A program made the position numbers and the translations under genes. Below the pieces are notes generated by a model that did not search any database, was not told where the DNA came from, and worked only from the letters and a program-made list of their open reading frames with translations. Positions 10,756 to 22,046 of a DNA stretch of 64,000 nt are shown one piece after another. This stretch comes from Panicum virgatum. Lineage: Eukaryota; Streptophyta; Magnoliopsida; Poales; Poaceae. Position 1 is the stretch's first letter; each line of letters opens with the position of its first letter. The stretch spans positions 1,087,398-1,151,397 of the forward strand of contig NC_053143.1 in the NCBI RefSeq assembly GCF_016808335.1. The letters run 5' to 3'.

Positions 10756-12876
10756 TGTTACATAACTACTAGGTAAACTATTTTATACTCTTGCCTTGCG
10801 TTAGTACATTCGTTCCCTCTAGTAACCAGCATACGCATGCTTGCACCCACGACAAAAATCATCTCGTTTCCATAAAAGCCTCTCGAGTCACCGTACCATG
10901 CCATAATTAACAGACAATTATGACATCGCCTACCTCCTTTGCCATAACTTCATCATTCCCTGGAAGCCACAGAGTACCCACACCATTGACCTTGAAATGA
11001 CCCGTCATGGCAGCACCCACCTCGCCATAAATCAGGGTCGCCACGCACAGTGCCGGCCGAGATATTTTCCGCCGAACCGCCTCACCGGCTCGCTCTCGCT
11101 CGCGCACGCGCGACACGCCGGCCCCACGACGGGACCACGCACTGCCGCCGGCATCATGCCGTGCCGCCCACTCCCGTGTCCCCACCTCACCCACGCCGCT
11201 GCAGCGCCCTCGCCGGCTTTGCCGCCTCGGCGCTCACGCCTTCAGTGCTGCCACTGTTCGCGTTGACGACAAGCTGCCGCAGCCCACGCCGTCGCCCGTC
11301 CTTGCGCGACGCCGCTGCTGCTCTCCTCGCCTATAAAAGGAGCAAGGCCGTGACGAGCCCCGTCACCAGCCCAAGCATGCCGAGCCGCTTCGCTCCACCA
11401 GCTGAACCACTCCTCCCGAGCCCAGCTCACTCACGAGACAAAGCTCCAACAGTTGACCCTCTTCCTCGAGCTGTTCCGCGCCAAGGTGAGCATGGCAGGC
11501 AGCTCCCCCGACCATTAACTCCACAACAAAGGCCCAAAACACCCACCAGGCTGTGAGCACTTAATCCAAATCATTCTACCAACCAAAAACTCAATATCTC
11601 TTTCATATCAACTCCTTTTCACGTAACTCTTTTTCCTCCTATTTTCATTTCCATTTGAGCTTATTTTATTGCTTGCTTGTGTTTGCTTGCCGGTTGTGCC
11701 ATTCTCGCCCGTAGATCACAGAGTGACCGAGGAGGAGCCTGCCAAGGAGCCAGAAGACCCGTACCACGAGCACGAAGCCGCCGCCGCCGCCGCGTACGAA
11801 AGCGAAGGCAAGTTTCATCGACCCCTACGTGAGCGGTTGCATCCATGTGAGGACGTCTAGCTGTAGCCTGGGTCTAGGATCGATTACATATACCAGTACT
11901 TGAGTGATTGAGTGTGCTCATGCATGCATCTGAGTAGTCATGCATATTCAGAACTGAGAATAGGATTCGAAGGGATCTGGCTGAGACCAGGGCAGCTGGG
12001 TATGCTGGAGCCGGCGCTACCGTGGTGGTAGACTGGCAGGTGAGTGCTACCGTGGTGGTAGGCTCGAGTTGACATGTTGAGGGATGGTTGCTGCCCTGGT
12101 GAACCATAAGGACCGAGTTATTTTGACATCTCACCTAGCTTACTTTAGTACGACCACAGGTTTCGGTATGGGCTGGACTTAGCCTAATCCCACTGGTTAG
12201 CCTGACGGTCGCGGGGATGGTTTACGGGTATAGACCATTGGGGTCAGGGCCCGAGGGTTTGTGCGGCCGGGCTGGGGCGTGACCACGGCTGGGTGTCGGC
12301 TATGTCGGTTGTCCGTTCGGGCAGCCGAGCGTGTGGGTACAGTGTACGACCTCTGCAGAGTGTATAATCCATTCGAATGGTCCGTGCCCACGGTATGGGC
12401 AGGCTATGGTGTGGTCCTGATAACTAGTGAGCTACCTATTGTGGGTTGTGCCGGGAAGGGGTTGCATACCATTAGCTGCATTATTAGTAGAATGTGCTTA
12501 TTATGTGTCGTGCATGTCAGACCCCTCCCGTAGGGTGAGGTGGAGCTTGCTGAGTACTTTTGTACTCACCCCTATTGATTTTTCTCCAGAGGATCCAGAC
12601 TTTGTGCCGGAAGACTACGAGTAGATCGTGTCCGCACCCAAGCTGATCGAGTGGAGCCGTGATGGATGAAGAGCTAGTCCTGCATGTCGTTATGCTAGTT
12701 GTTATCCTATGGTTGTTCTGTATAGCTCTGTGTTGTCACTTTACTCCTCATGTACGTGTTAAATAAAGCTCTGTATGACTCTAGGCTCCACTTGATGTAA
12801 CATGTATTATGCCGGAGACCTTATTCGGTAATTAATACATGGTTTAGCCTTGATCTTCGGGTCGGGGCGCTTCACA
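10756..12876 (+). mobile_element. gypsy-type LTR or solo LTR, boundaries approximate
   Basis: This is noncoding sequence with LTR-like architecture. A GC-rich U3-like region leads to a TATA box (ctataaaagg, 11331-11340). A long R/U5-like part contains gcttgctgagtacttttgtactca (12548-12570), then an AAATAAAG signal (12761), and it closes cggggcgcttcaca. The tgctgagta...tactca motif also occurs, on the other strand, in the LTR-like block at 50783-53495, suggesting related families. The start at tgttaca (10756) is a guess, because no target-site duplication was found. ORFs inside are GC-rich accidents. Confidence 0.45.
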
Positions 12877-12880
12877 AATA

Positions 12881-14497
12881 AAACTCAATTGTTATCAGAA
12901 CCCGCAACAAACTATCAAATGCACTTGTTGCTTGGAAAAATTGTGCTGAATTATGTGGCTATTAGGAAGCCAATTGAAATTGTTTTGCTCGCCACTATCT
13001 ATATCATCAAATACAAAGAAGATCTAGAAATCCACACATTAATCTAAAAAAGAGAAATATTTGAACCGTCGAATTTATAAAGATCTAACGGTCTAGACTA
13101 GCCTAAAGAGTCCATATCAAATATAAATATTTTCTAATTTACAAAATATTAATTCACTGAGATTGATTTAGCATATATGATATCAGTATTAAATACAACT
13201 CTAACTTCGTGATGTCCATATCCAATATGGTAGTAGAAGCAAATGTAACTATGAAAAAACAAAAATCTAGCTATTAAAGTAAATCATCAAGCGTAGGCAC
13301 ATTGGCTTTATACAACAAATCGATGAGGATGATCAAAGCGAACAGACTAAAGATGGACGGTTTTGGGTGGTTACTGGCGGTGATGAGGAAATATTTTTTT
13401 TGTATTGGACAAACCAACCACTATATCCATATGGGTAGATATATAGATCCACGACAGTTGCAAGAGACACCGCGATGGCGTCTCAAATGGCAAAGGATGC
13501 ACCAAAAATGCAGTGGATGATGCTGGCACAAGATCGGAAAAGGCTTCCACTGGAGCAACTAGTTGGCTGCACCACTGTCCTATCATAAAGCTATGATGAT
13601 GCCGCTGCACCCTGACGGTAACCTTGCGACTGGCCATGGCCTTCACGGCAGCACTCGGTCAACAGGTTTGGGCGTGCAGTGTGCCCACGTTTTGGGTGGT
13701 GTCGCACTCCCCCTACACCGCTCGCAGCGACTGTTGGGGGCAGCTGCTGCCGCCGCGCCTCCGCAAGCCGGCAAGCTAAGCCAGTCAAAATGCAAATTGA
13801 GATTAATATTTGATACAAATGCGTATCTATAGCAAGATACATGCAGTTCTCAATGAGATGGGATAACACAAACAGCCCAGGATGCATTCTCGATTAATTA
13901 TCAAGGTGTCGCGGGCAGGGCTCCTTGGGATCAGAAGTCAAGAGGGCATCTGATGAGCACAGAGGAGAAGCTATAACTTGAATTGCTTGCATAATAGCGA
14001 ATTTGTTGACCCTTGGGAAAGATGCAGCGGCTGGAAGATAAATGGGGTATGCATGAAGATAAAGTATTTGGAGATTGTAGAACAAAGAAAGAAAGGGAGA
14101 TTTGGCATGATCAGAACTAATAAAAGGGGATGCAGCCTCTAGGACCCATTAACGTTTGGATTCAAACTTCAAAAGTTAATAACCAATGATCTATGGTAGA
14201 ATACATTACATCACTCAACAGAGTTTCTTCAAAAAAAATTCAAGGATATTTGTCACTTTCGAACTATCAAACAAAAAAGTACACCACAATCAAAAATTAA
14301 AAGGTTAACTATATATAAATAATATATGAAAAGGTTTGAATTTATATATTACTTTTAGTAAATAATAAAAATAATATGTATCTATATGAAAAGATATCTT
14401 TTCTCATGAATTCATATTTCACATGAATATGCCACAGAATAATATGATGGATAAAACATGGACAATGTGTTGAAGCTGTCCTTGTGATTTTAGCTAA
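12881..14497. other. intergenic, no gene seen
   Basis: It contains the second copy of the gatctaacggtctagact repeat (about 13035-13115) and AT-rich sequence after 14100. ORFs of 60-100 codons on both strands lack recognisable motifs. Confidence 0.45.
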
Positions 14498-15694
14498 CTA
14501 ATAGTCCTTGAAGCTGTCGCACAGGAGGAAAAGCTCGAGATCGGGGAGAAAGTCTTGTCCAGGTGATGCTTCCTCTGCTGCCATCTGCGCCATCATGTCT
14601 CCTCCTGCGGAATAATAATATCCATCGCAGGAGGAGTCGCCGGAGATGCATGAACTGCTTGTGGTCGATGGCGTATGATAATCTGTTGCGGTACCGCAGG
14701 GCTGCTGCTGCTGCATACCGCCGATAGGAATTAATGATGGCTGATCAATATCATGTTGGCACGGCGGCGGCGGCGTTTGATGATAGAAAGCAAGGGCGGA
14801 AGAGGAGGAGGCCTCGACAAGAGGAGGCAGCACCAGCACCGCCGGTGGTTCTTGCTTGACGACGACATTATTATTCATCACGGCAGCAGCATTTAGAGGA
14901 TGAGGATTGATGATGTTGATCTCTCTGTCGTCGCTGCTCTTGTTGGCAGCCGTGGTGGTGGCTGATGTGCCGTAGTTGTTGCAGGTGTGCTTGTTGTTGT
15001 AGGTGACCTGGAACACGGGAGGGTCGCTGATGCTGTCCTTCAGCTGGACGTGCTTTGTGGCGAGGCAGCCAGTGTCATCCTTGTAGGTGCACCTGAAGTA
15101 GCTCCTTGTGAAGCTGGTGCCGTTGATCTTCTTCTCGCCGTATTTCCTCCACTCGTAGCCGTCCTCGTAAGGTACAGTGGTCAAGCCTGCCCATGATGAG
15201 CTTGTTTTTCCTGCGGCTGCGGCTTCCATTGTTGTTCTGAAATGCATATATAGTAATCAATTAGTAATTGCAGAAGGAAATTAAGGATAATTAAATAAAC
15301 AAGGTTAAACATGCATGTATGGCAACACTCGATATATACTGTAGATGGCTTTGTTAATTCCTACTACTAACCTTCTTCTCTTGCCTCTTCTGGCCGCGCT
15401 CGTTGTTATCGCTTCCGGATCGGGAGCTGCTCCGCCATGGCTGGGCGGCTCAGCTTTGATGCTTATTGGTGTGGCCGGAGCAGAAGAAGATTGCTGCTGC
15501 TGCTGCTTCATGACGGAGAGGGCGACGTTGAGTGCTCGCAGAGCCTCGCTGAGGAGGGTCTGGGCCAGCTGGGTGGTGGTCGACGGCGGGCAGTGGAGGA
15601 TAAGGAGGGGCTGCTGGATCTTGATGCGCTCGTACACCTGCGCCACCACCTCCACCGCGTGCTCACGATCCGCCACACAACAATAATCCTCCAT
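14498..15694 (-). CDS. group III WRKY transcription factor, WRKYGEK variant (WRKY-A)
   Basis: Exon 1 (15694-15372) begins MEDYCCVADREHAVEVVAQV and encodes the leucine-rich N-terminal helix region typical of group III WRKYs, then a basic cluster (RRGKRRR, likely nuclear localisation). Donor AAG/GTTAGTAG and acceptor tttcag/AACAAC (15236) keep phase. Exon 2 (15236-14498) carries the DNA-binding domain: EWRKYGEK, then a C-X7-C...HTC zinc finger (CTYKDDTGC, HTC). A Ser/Asn/Gln-rich C-terminus with an acidic end follows. The predicted protein has 353 residues, normal for the group. WRKYs bind W-boxes (TTGAC) in defence, senescence and stress programmes; the Q-to-E change in the heptad is known in grass group III and can alter affinity. 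The intron that normally splits the WRKY domain is absent here. The target genes cannot be deduced. Confidence 0.9.
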
Positions 15695-15782
15695 TGTGCT
15701 GTGCTACTGATCGATCGATGATGGCCTGGATATACTAGATGTGTGCTTGTGGTAGTAAGTGATCGATACCCACGCCTGCGCG

Positions 15783-15792
15783 CTTATATATG
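15783..15792 (-). promoter_or_regulatory. TATA box of WRKY-A
   Basis: The minus strand reads gcatatataagcg, about 90 bp upstream of the ATG at 15694. Position and sequence fit a core promoter. Confidence 0.6.
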
Positions 15793-15812
15793 CGGAATGG
15801 TCTAACTTTCAG

Positions 15813-16074
15813 TTGACCACCAGATCGAGCTAGCAGAGCGCGTGGAAGGTACGGTGGTGCACAAGCAGCAGCTGCAGGTCCAGGAGCAGGTGATCGAGTT
15901 CTCACTGTACTAATTTAACTGAAAGTGTGCGCACTAATAACCCAGGTAGTTATTATAAGACGAAGATGCTTGGAATGAAGCTCGGAACGAACCTGCTTTT
16001 TCTTAATTACTTTCTTTCCTATTCCTAAGGTTCAGCCACAAACTAGAGTGCCCCTCGAACTTGACAGAGTTGAC
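15813..16074. promoter_or_regulatory. W-box cluster upstream of WRKY-A
   Basis: TTGACC occurs at 15813-15818 and TTGAC at 16061-16065 and 16070-16074, all on the plus strand and upstream of the minus-strand WRKY-A promoter. W-boxes are the binding sites of WRKY proteins, so auto- or cross-regulation is plausible. The match is short and chance occurrence is possible. Confidence 0.4.
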
Positions 16075-17170
16075 GACGCGTATACGCAGTCAAGGGGAGG
16101 AGAAAACAAAATCTGAACCGCAGAAAACCAATAATGTTACAACTAATACCCGCATGCCAAGACAACCCCTGCGCACGCATGCAGACAAGCTGCAGGGAGT
16201 CAGAGTACATGGTCAGGTTTCAGATCATTATTTGAAGCACATGTAATAAGCCGCTAGCTAGCTAGCTAGCTAGCCTGGGCTAGCTAATTCAACAATGCAA
16301 CTTGCCATTAACAAACATGCACTGCATCAACCATATTATATTGATGTGCCCTGACATTAATATATATTGCACCATCTGGATTAGATTAATCAAACACGTG
16401 TTGTACGTTGTGCCAGCTACGTATATATAAGCAATCTAGATTAGTATAAGCAAAACATCGTGTCTGACCACAACATGCATGCAGGTTGCAGGAATAATTA
16501 GTTTACCAATCAAGTTGCTAACGATTATAATGATGATTATTGGTACGTGCAATGCCTGTGCCAATCACGTACTTTATTTAATCTATCTACTGCATCATGT
16601 CGTACTAGATTGTTTGCATTCTGCCACGTGCGTCTCACTACTGTTGCTCCTTCGCACCACGTGCGTCTCATAAATTCACAATCCTTGGCAACTTCCCATG
16701 GGCGCAGAATGTTTGGGTTAGACTTGAAGGTTGAAGAATGTACTCTGATGATAAGTAAATTAATAGTGTAAAATGGCCAGGACTTAACTATGTAAGTTCT
16801 AATATTTGTGAACTAGAATGTCCTCTAGGCCGGGCAATACCATATTATAATGTATTCACAGCACCTAGCAATGCAAATACAAAACTTAGGCCTCTGTTTT
16901 TTTCCATATATACAAAAAAAAATTCTTCTCTTGATTTTTATTGTGCTCCTAACCTAAGCTTGCTTAGCTTGGTCTCTCTTTCCATAGTACTTATTGGCGG
17001 TATGATCAATCAAGATTTGCGTCAACAAAGATGTACTTTGTTTAATTAAGCAATATAATTTTGGGATCGTGATGCCAACGTTAGGGTACTCACGTCATGC
17101 GTGCCAACGTAATAAGTAACGGGAGAAAGAGAGACCAATATAATTAATGCATCTTGTTGACGATGCAATA
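16075..17170. other. WRKY-A upstream intergenic region
   Basis: It contains a (GCTA)n tract at about 16253-16276. No gene is seen. Confidence 0.5.
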
Positions 17171-17173
17171 TAA

Positions 17174-17370
17174 GGCCAGTCTCAGTGGGGAGTGTCATCG
17201 ACACAGTTACCTATACTAGAATCTTAAGAACTGTGCCAGTGGAGGATCATGGTGATGACACTCCTCTCACATTTTATGACACTCATCTTTTCTCTCCCCT
17301 CATACTATTGGTACATGTTATCAAATTTAATGTCCATGACACTCTTATGACCCTCTCACTGAGACTGGCC
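17174..17370. mobile_element. Tourist-type MITE
   Basis: Perfect 14-bp terminal inverted repeats, GGCCAGTCTCAGTG at the left and CACTGAGACTGGCC at the right, are flanked by TAA on both sides (17171-17173 and 17371-17373). The length is 197 bp and it is noncoding. It fits PIF/Harbinger-derived Tourist elements. Confidence 0.92.
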
Positions 17371-17454
17371 TAATGCAAGCTAGTCCAAAGACAACCACAC
17401 GCGACGACCTGACCTGACGCACCCCCACATAACAGGACGATCCTCGCTAGATTT

Positions 17455-17697
17455 GCAGTAGTGCATCCTTTTCCCCATTCTTTCATCATGCATGTTACCG
17501 TTTGTCTGCCTTTTATGTACATATATATAATCTCTTCACTTGCCTTTCCACACGCAGAGCATATAGAATTGCAGTAGTGCATCCTTTTCCCCATTCTTTC
17601 ATCATGCATGTTACCGTTTGTCTGCCTTTTATGTACATATATATAATCTCTGCACGACTGCACTTGCCTTTCCACACGTACGCAGAGCATATAGAAT
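17455..17697. repeat. 116-bp tandem duplication
   Basis: gcagtagtgcatcctttt starts at 17455 and again at 17571. Each copy runs through atgtacatatatataatctct to gcagagcatatagaat. The second copy has small insertions near its end. It is noncoding. Confidence 0.85.
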
Positions 17698-19139
17698 GAT
17701 AATAGCGCGTGTAGCTTTTATCTTTACTGCTGCTTTATTTGTTTATCTAAAGAGGCTGTACATGCAGAGCACTTGCCTTCTGTGCAGATTCAGTCATCTA
17801 GATCTCATGCATGATTATTCAATTAATTTGCTTGTGATTTTCCCTCCCGGATATCTTGAAATCTTCAGTGGTTCCATTTCGTTAACGTACATTCCAAACT
17901 GTACTAGTTTTTTTTTTAAAAAAACTGAATTAGTATACTTTGAGTATGTTTTCCTGTCCAACAAGCAGCTTCAGCTGCATGCTAAATAGGAGTAAAGCAA
18001 ACTGGTGTGTACGCATGGTATACATGAAGCTTTGCTTTCCTTTGAGATGAAGGAAAGAAAACAAACTTTCAGGTGGTGAGCAGGTCGACCACGATAAAAA
18101 CTAATTAGGGTTGCTTGATTTCTTCTATAGCAGACTTCTGATGACTGCTAGTGCGCGCGCCCGTCCTTTCGGATCGTGGCGCAGTGTGCGTTCACATGAC
18201 AAAGTGATCCAGACCAGCCTGTATATCGCCGCCGTCCTGCGTAAGCGAAATGCCACACAAGATTTCACTCAAGGATAATCCAACTTGGCTTTTATATATT
18301 TTTATTATGAGGATGTATATATACTCATTAAGGATCGATAGACACATGTACATAGGGATATGGTAACGGATCATAACCCTAACAGTCTTTTCATAATCCA
18401 ACTTAGTTTTATATATTTTTAACTCAAAATTATATAAGATAAGATCCCGATCTTTTTTGGACCTATCTCTTAGACTAAATTTTGAGGCTCTTTTACCGTC
18501 CTTCATGTACACCTTGTAATTTTATTTTGTAGGAATACTAGCAAGTATAAGTTAAGTTCCCCTGGAAAATAGGAGTCAGGGTTACCAACGAATAGCTCTT
18601 CATGGTCAAATAAATTACTGCGTAGCCCGCTGGGATTTGAATTCCAATGCCCACTAGCTCCATCAATCCTATGGGGAAAAGGAACAATTCAAGGGGAGAA
18701 ATTGAAAAAAAAAACGTTTCCCAGGAGACCAAATTAAACGAACTTGCAAGAATCCCTTCAAGTCACCATAGAGAAAACTATTCCACAAAATTTGTATAGA
18801 AGAATCCTTCAAAAATGTTCGTAGGGAGCCTTGACCATATTGTAGGGACAGATAATAAAGAAAACAAATAACAAATAAGTGCCCGTAGTGGGGCTTGAAG
18901 AGCTTGTGCGTGTTCGTCCTAGGCCCTTTCATCGGCTTGTGTTTGTGAACAAAATCGAGCCCTGTATTTAGCCCAGTCCACGTCGCCCACAAACAAATCT
19001 AGTAGACCACAGCCCAAAGGCACAAACAGGCTGAAATGCACCACGGCTCACTTGCAGGGGTCAGCAGGCCCAACCCACCAGGCTTCACGTTCATGCGTCA
19101 AAACCATGTCAACTAAACTACTCAAAGTATAATACTTAT
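17698..19139. other. intergenic; unexplained coding-like patch
   Basis: About 18538-18992 on the minus strand holds two overlapping frames, one ending in PIGLMELVGIGIQIPAGYAVIY. They look like an old protein-coding fragment, but the family was not recognised. Two copies of atccaactt(g/a)g...ttttatatattttta occur at about 18278 and 18396. No intact gene is seen. Confidence 0.35.
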
Positions 19140-19141
19140 TA

Positions 19142-19290
19142 CTCCATCCATTCCAAATCGTAGTTTATTTTAGTAAATCTAGAAATACAATTTCTTGTTA
19201 TGCACGTAGATATACACTATATATGTTTAGATAGATAGGAAAAACTATACATTTAGATTTGTCAAAACGACCTACAATTTAAAATGGGAG
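19142..19290. mobile_element. Stowaway-type MITE
   Basis: The left end is CTCCATCCATTCCAAATCG and the right end is the inverse-like ATTTAAAATGGGAG, flanked by TA at 19140-19141 and 19291-19292. The length is 149 bp and it is AT-rich and noncoding. Confidence 0.85.
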
Positions 19291-19633
19291 TAGTAGTATT
19301 GATTTACTCATAACTCATTACAACACTACACATAGATGAAACATACATTTTGAGGCATACCAAAGCCAAACTGTTTCTGAAAAAGTAAAGTATGTGTAAA
19401 ATCAATACTAGCACATCTCAAGATAGAAAAAGTAAAGTATGTGTAAAATCTACCTAACAGACAAACAGTAGTTAGGTATTATCAGAATGACCAGGCAAAT
19501 CTGTACAACAAATCGATTGTGCTGGTACACCCTCTTTTGTCTATAACGGAGCTCCAATCCCTTTCTTCTCGTCGTTCAGCACAAATGTGCCTTGAATGCG
19601 AGTGTCAAGAAGCAACTCAGGCAAATCACTCTG

Positions 19634-20761
19634 AGTGTGTTTGGTTGGAGGGTCCAATTGGGTTGGGACGGGTTCGACCCAGTTGGACCCGTGTTTGGTT
19701 TAAGGTTCATGCGGGTTGGGTTCAGCCCCAAAGAGGTATATGCCGCGTAGATGCGGGTCGGAGTGGTCCGCCCAAATCGAGCGGACCACCCGACCCACTT
19801 CGACGGCGTCGAGCGTCCGTCTCGCTCGGCGGCACGGAAGCGCTGGGCAAGCAGAGCAAGGGCGGGCGGCGCAGAACTCCGGCATTGGAAAGGCGCGTGC
19901 TAGGCGGCGCGGCGCGGGGCGACCACGGCCCGCTGCAGCACGGCTGGGGTCGAGGCCGCGCGGGGCGAGCCGGTGAGGAGCAGTGGGCGAGCGGCGAGCC
20001 GACGAGGCCGCGCGGGGCGAGGAGCAGGGGGCGGGGCCGGGGGCGAGCAGCGAGGGGGCGAGAAGCGAGGCCAGGCTGGGTGACGAGCATCCGCCGCGGG
20101 TGGCACCGGCGAGCTCGGGGCGGAGGGAGGAGCGGCGCTCGCAGCGGCCGGCGGCTTGCGGCGCGGCCAGCAGCATGCGGCGCTCGCAGCGGCAAGCTGC
20201 GGCGGTGGTGGCTCGCGACGTGCAGCTCGGGCGGCGCTGTGTCCGGTGGCCGGAGTCGGGCGAGGCAGGGCCGGTGTAGCCGAGCAGTAGCGCGGCCGCG
20301 GCGGCCCGAGGCGCGGCCGGCCGAGCCGAGCAGCGGCGCGGCCGCGGCGGCCCGAGCCGAGCAGCGGGACGGCGAGCAGCACCGAGACAGGACGAGCAAG
20401 CGGCGGGCGGCGGGGGCGAGCGGCACCGGGACGGGGCGAGCAAGCGGCGCGGCCGCGGCGGCCCGAGGCTCATCCGGCGGACGGCGGGGGCGAGCGGCAC
20501 CGGGACGGGGCGAACGTGCAGCGCCGAGCAGGATGTGCCCATGAGGAAGAAGAAGGTGCACCCTATGACATGCGGGTCCCACGGCTAATAGCACTAACGG
20601 TGTCAACTTGTCATCCATCTCACTTCATCTCATCCTCCATACCAAACAGAAAACTGGGTAGAACCTATCCCTCCCAACCAAACACGAGATGGGTTCAACC
20701 CAACCCAAAAAATAGAGTTGGATCCAACCCATCCCATCTAGTCTTTGAACCAAACACATGC
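19634..20761. mobile_element. GC-rich DNA element with inverted ends, non-autonomous
   Basis: The left end reads gtgtgtttggttgg and the right end ccaaccaaacacg...gaaccaaacacatg, so both termini present tgtgtttggtt facing inward. Inverted copies of gggttgggttcaa follow inside each end. CTCTG directly flanks both sides (about 19629-19633 and 20760-20764). The roughly 750-bp core (19745-20520) is extremely GC-rich, with a strong bias to gcggc/gagc triplets and long overlapping open frames on both strands. The core resembles captured GC-rich genic or CpG-island DNA, as in Pack-type elements. No transposase is seen. The superfamily is uncertain. Confidence 0.55.
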
Positions 20762-20784
20762 TCTGTCGCTCAATGGAGATAAGT

Positions 20785-21215
20785 AGGTTGGGTACTGGGT
20801 CCCACTAGTTGAGACCAGAGACATGAATGTCGCCTCCCACTCCGACAGGTACAAACTCCACTAGGCACTTCAACATGCACCAAGAGCACCCATCATATAT
20901 GCTTCTTCCTCCTCAAAAATTATCACAAGAAATGCAAGTACTTGATGCATCTCAAATGACTGATCAGCAACAATGTTCTCAGCAGAGCACCCCTGCTGCT
21001 GGACCACTGCTTGCTGCTGCAAAACCGTCAACCTTCATCAAAACCACTTAACCAGTTAACTGTTACTTGTAGGAGTTGATGTGTCTGCCCACTAAAAACT
21101 GGCTTGCATAGGGGCTTCTCTCTGGTTGATGACTGGCACTGAAAGAATTTATGTTCGGGGACTGTGGCATAGCTGAGGATCCCCAGTCGCATGGATCCCC
21201 AACTTTGTTGTACTC
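20785..21215 (-). pseudogene. degenerate duplicate of the WRKY-B 3' exon and 3' flank
   Basis: This stretch aligns by eye with about 21934-22265, the C-terminal coding part and 3' region of WRKY-B. Shared phrases in the same order include atgtcgcctccca, aagtacttgatgcatct, cagcaatgt, gcagagcacccc and ctggcttgcataggggctt. Indels and substitutions destroy the reading frame, and no WRKY motif or zinc finger remains. It ends just before the Tourist-like MITE at 21235. It is most simply a remnant of a tandem WRKY duplication in the same orientation. Confidence 0.75.
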
Positions 21216-21234
21216 GTTTCATCATTTGAGCTTA

Positions 21235-21467
21235 GGATGTGTTTAGTTCGCGGAAAAGTTTGGGTTTTGGTACTGTAGCACATTTCGTTGTTATTTGACA
21301 ATTAGTGTTCAATTATAAACTAATTAGGCTTAAAAGATTCATCTTGTATCAAACAGTTATACTGTGTAATTAGTTATTTTTTTAACTGCATTTAATACTC
21401 CATGCATGTGTCCGAAGATTCGATGTGACGGGTACTGTAGGATTTTTTTTAGAAACTAAACATGGCC
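21235..21467. mobile_element. Tourist-like MITE with TTA target duplication
   Basis: Ends GGATGTGTTTAGTT and AACTAAACATGGCC are imperfect inverse repeats, flanked by TTA on both sides (21232-21234 and 21468-21470). Inside are phrases common to an abundant grass MITE family (tactgtagcac, aactaattaggctt, attcgatgtgacggg). The length is 233 bp. Confidence 0.8.
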
Positions 21468-21470
21468 TTA

Positions 21471-22046
21471 TATAGTTATATGTGAAGTCTTGTTGCAACA
21501 AGTCCACTTCAACTTTGAACAAATTTTGACGACTATTATGTTAAAATTTGGAGTAAACAATATCCAGGCATAAATTATGCTGCATTTTCTCCTGATAGAG
21601 AATCCAACTTGCTTCTAAAACTCAAGACATCTTGATAAAATTATTACTGTATATAGAATCTGTAAAGTTTAGTGTTTCAGTAGTAGGCTAGTAGCAGAAT
21701 GACCAAGCCGACTCTGCTGTCAGGATTCAGGAATTCGAGACATACATACTAGTCTCATCTCTAAACAAACAAATAAAGCTACCTCAACAACCCTTTTCTG
21801 TATCATGTACTATCAAATAAAAGGAACTCCAATATCATTCTCTACATCATTCAAGCACAAAAACGTGGCTTGAACATGAATGTAAAGAAGTAAGCAACAT
21901 GGCTGTAGTATCTATATGGGGATCTGTCTGTAGGTTGGGTCCTTGTGGTTCAGGCTCGGGACAGCAATGTTGCCTCCCAGCACTTGACGCTCCAAACTGG
22001 CACCAAGCTGCCTCCCAGCATATATAACCTTCTTCCATGAACAGCA
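21471..22046. other. 3' flank of WRKY-B
   Basis: It probably holds the WRKY-B 3' UTR (from 22046 leftward). The part from about 21934 has a diverged copy at 20785. Nothing else is seen. Confidence 0.5.

Noticed and set aside
11050..11560. 168-codon plus-strand ORF (MPAEIFSAEPPHRLAL...)
   Set aside because: It lies across the TATA box of an LTR-like unit in GC-rich sequence and is Pro/Ser/Arg-biased without a domain.
10696..12881. AAATA at both sides of the gypsy-type LTR as target duplication
   Set aside because: The left AAATA is not followed by a TG terminus, so it does not define an LTR edge.
19519..20618. Open frames of 280-341 codons on both strands
   Set aside because: They overlap fully in a GC-rich core, consist of Arg/Ala/Gly/Pro-rich low-complexity sequence and have no domain. 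They follow from base composition in a mobile element.
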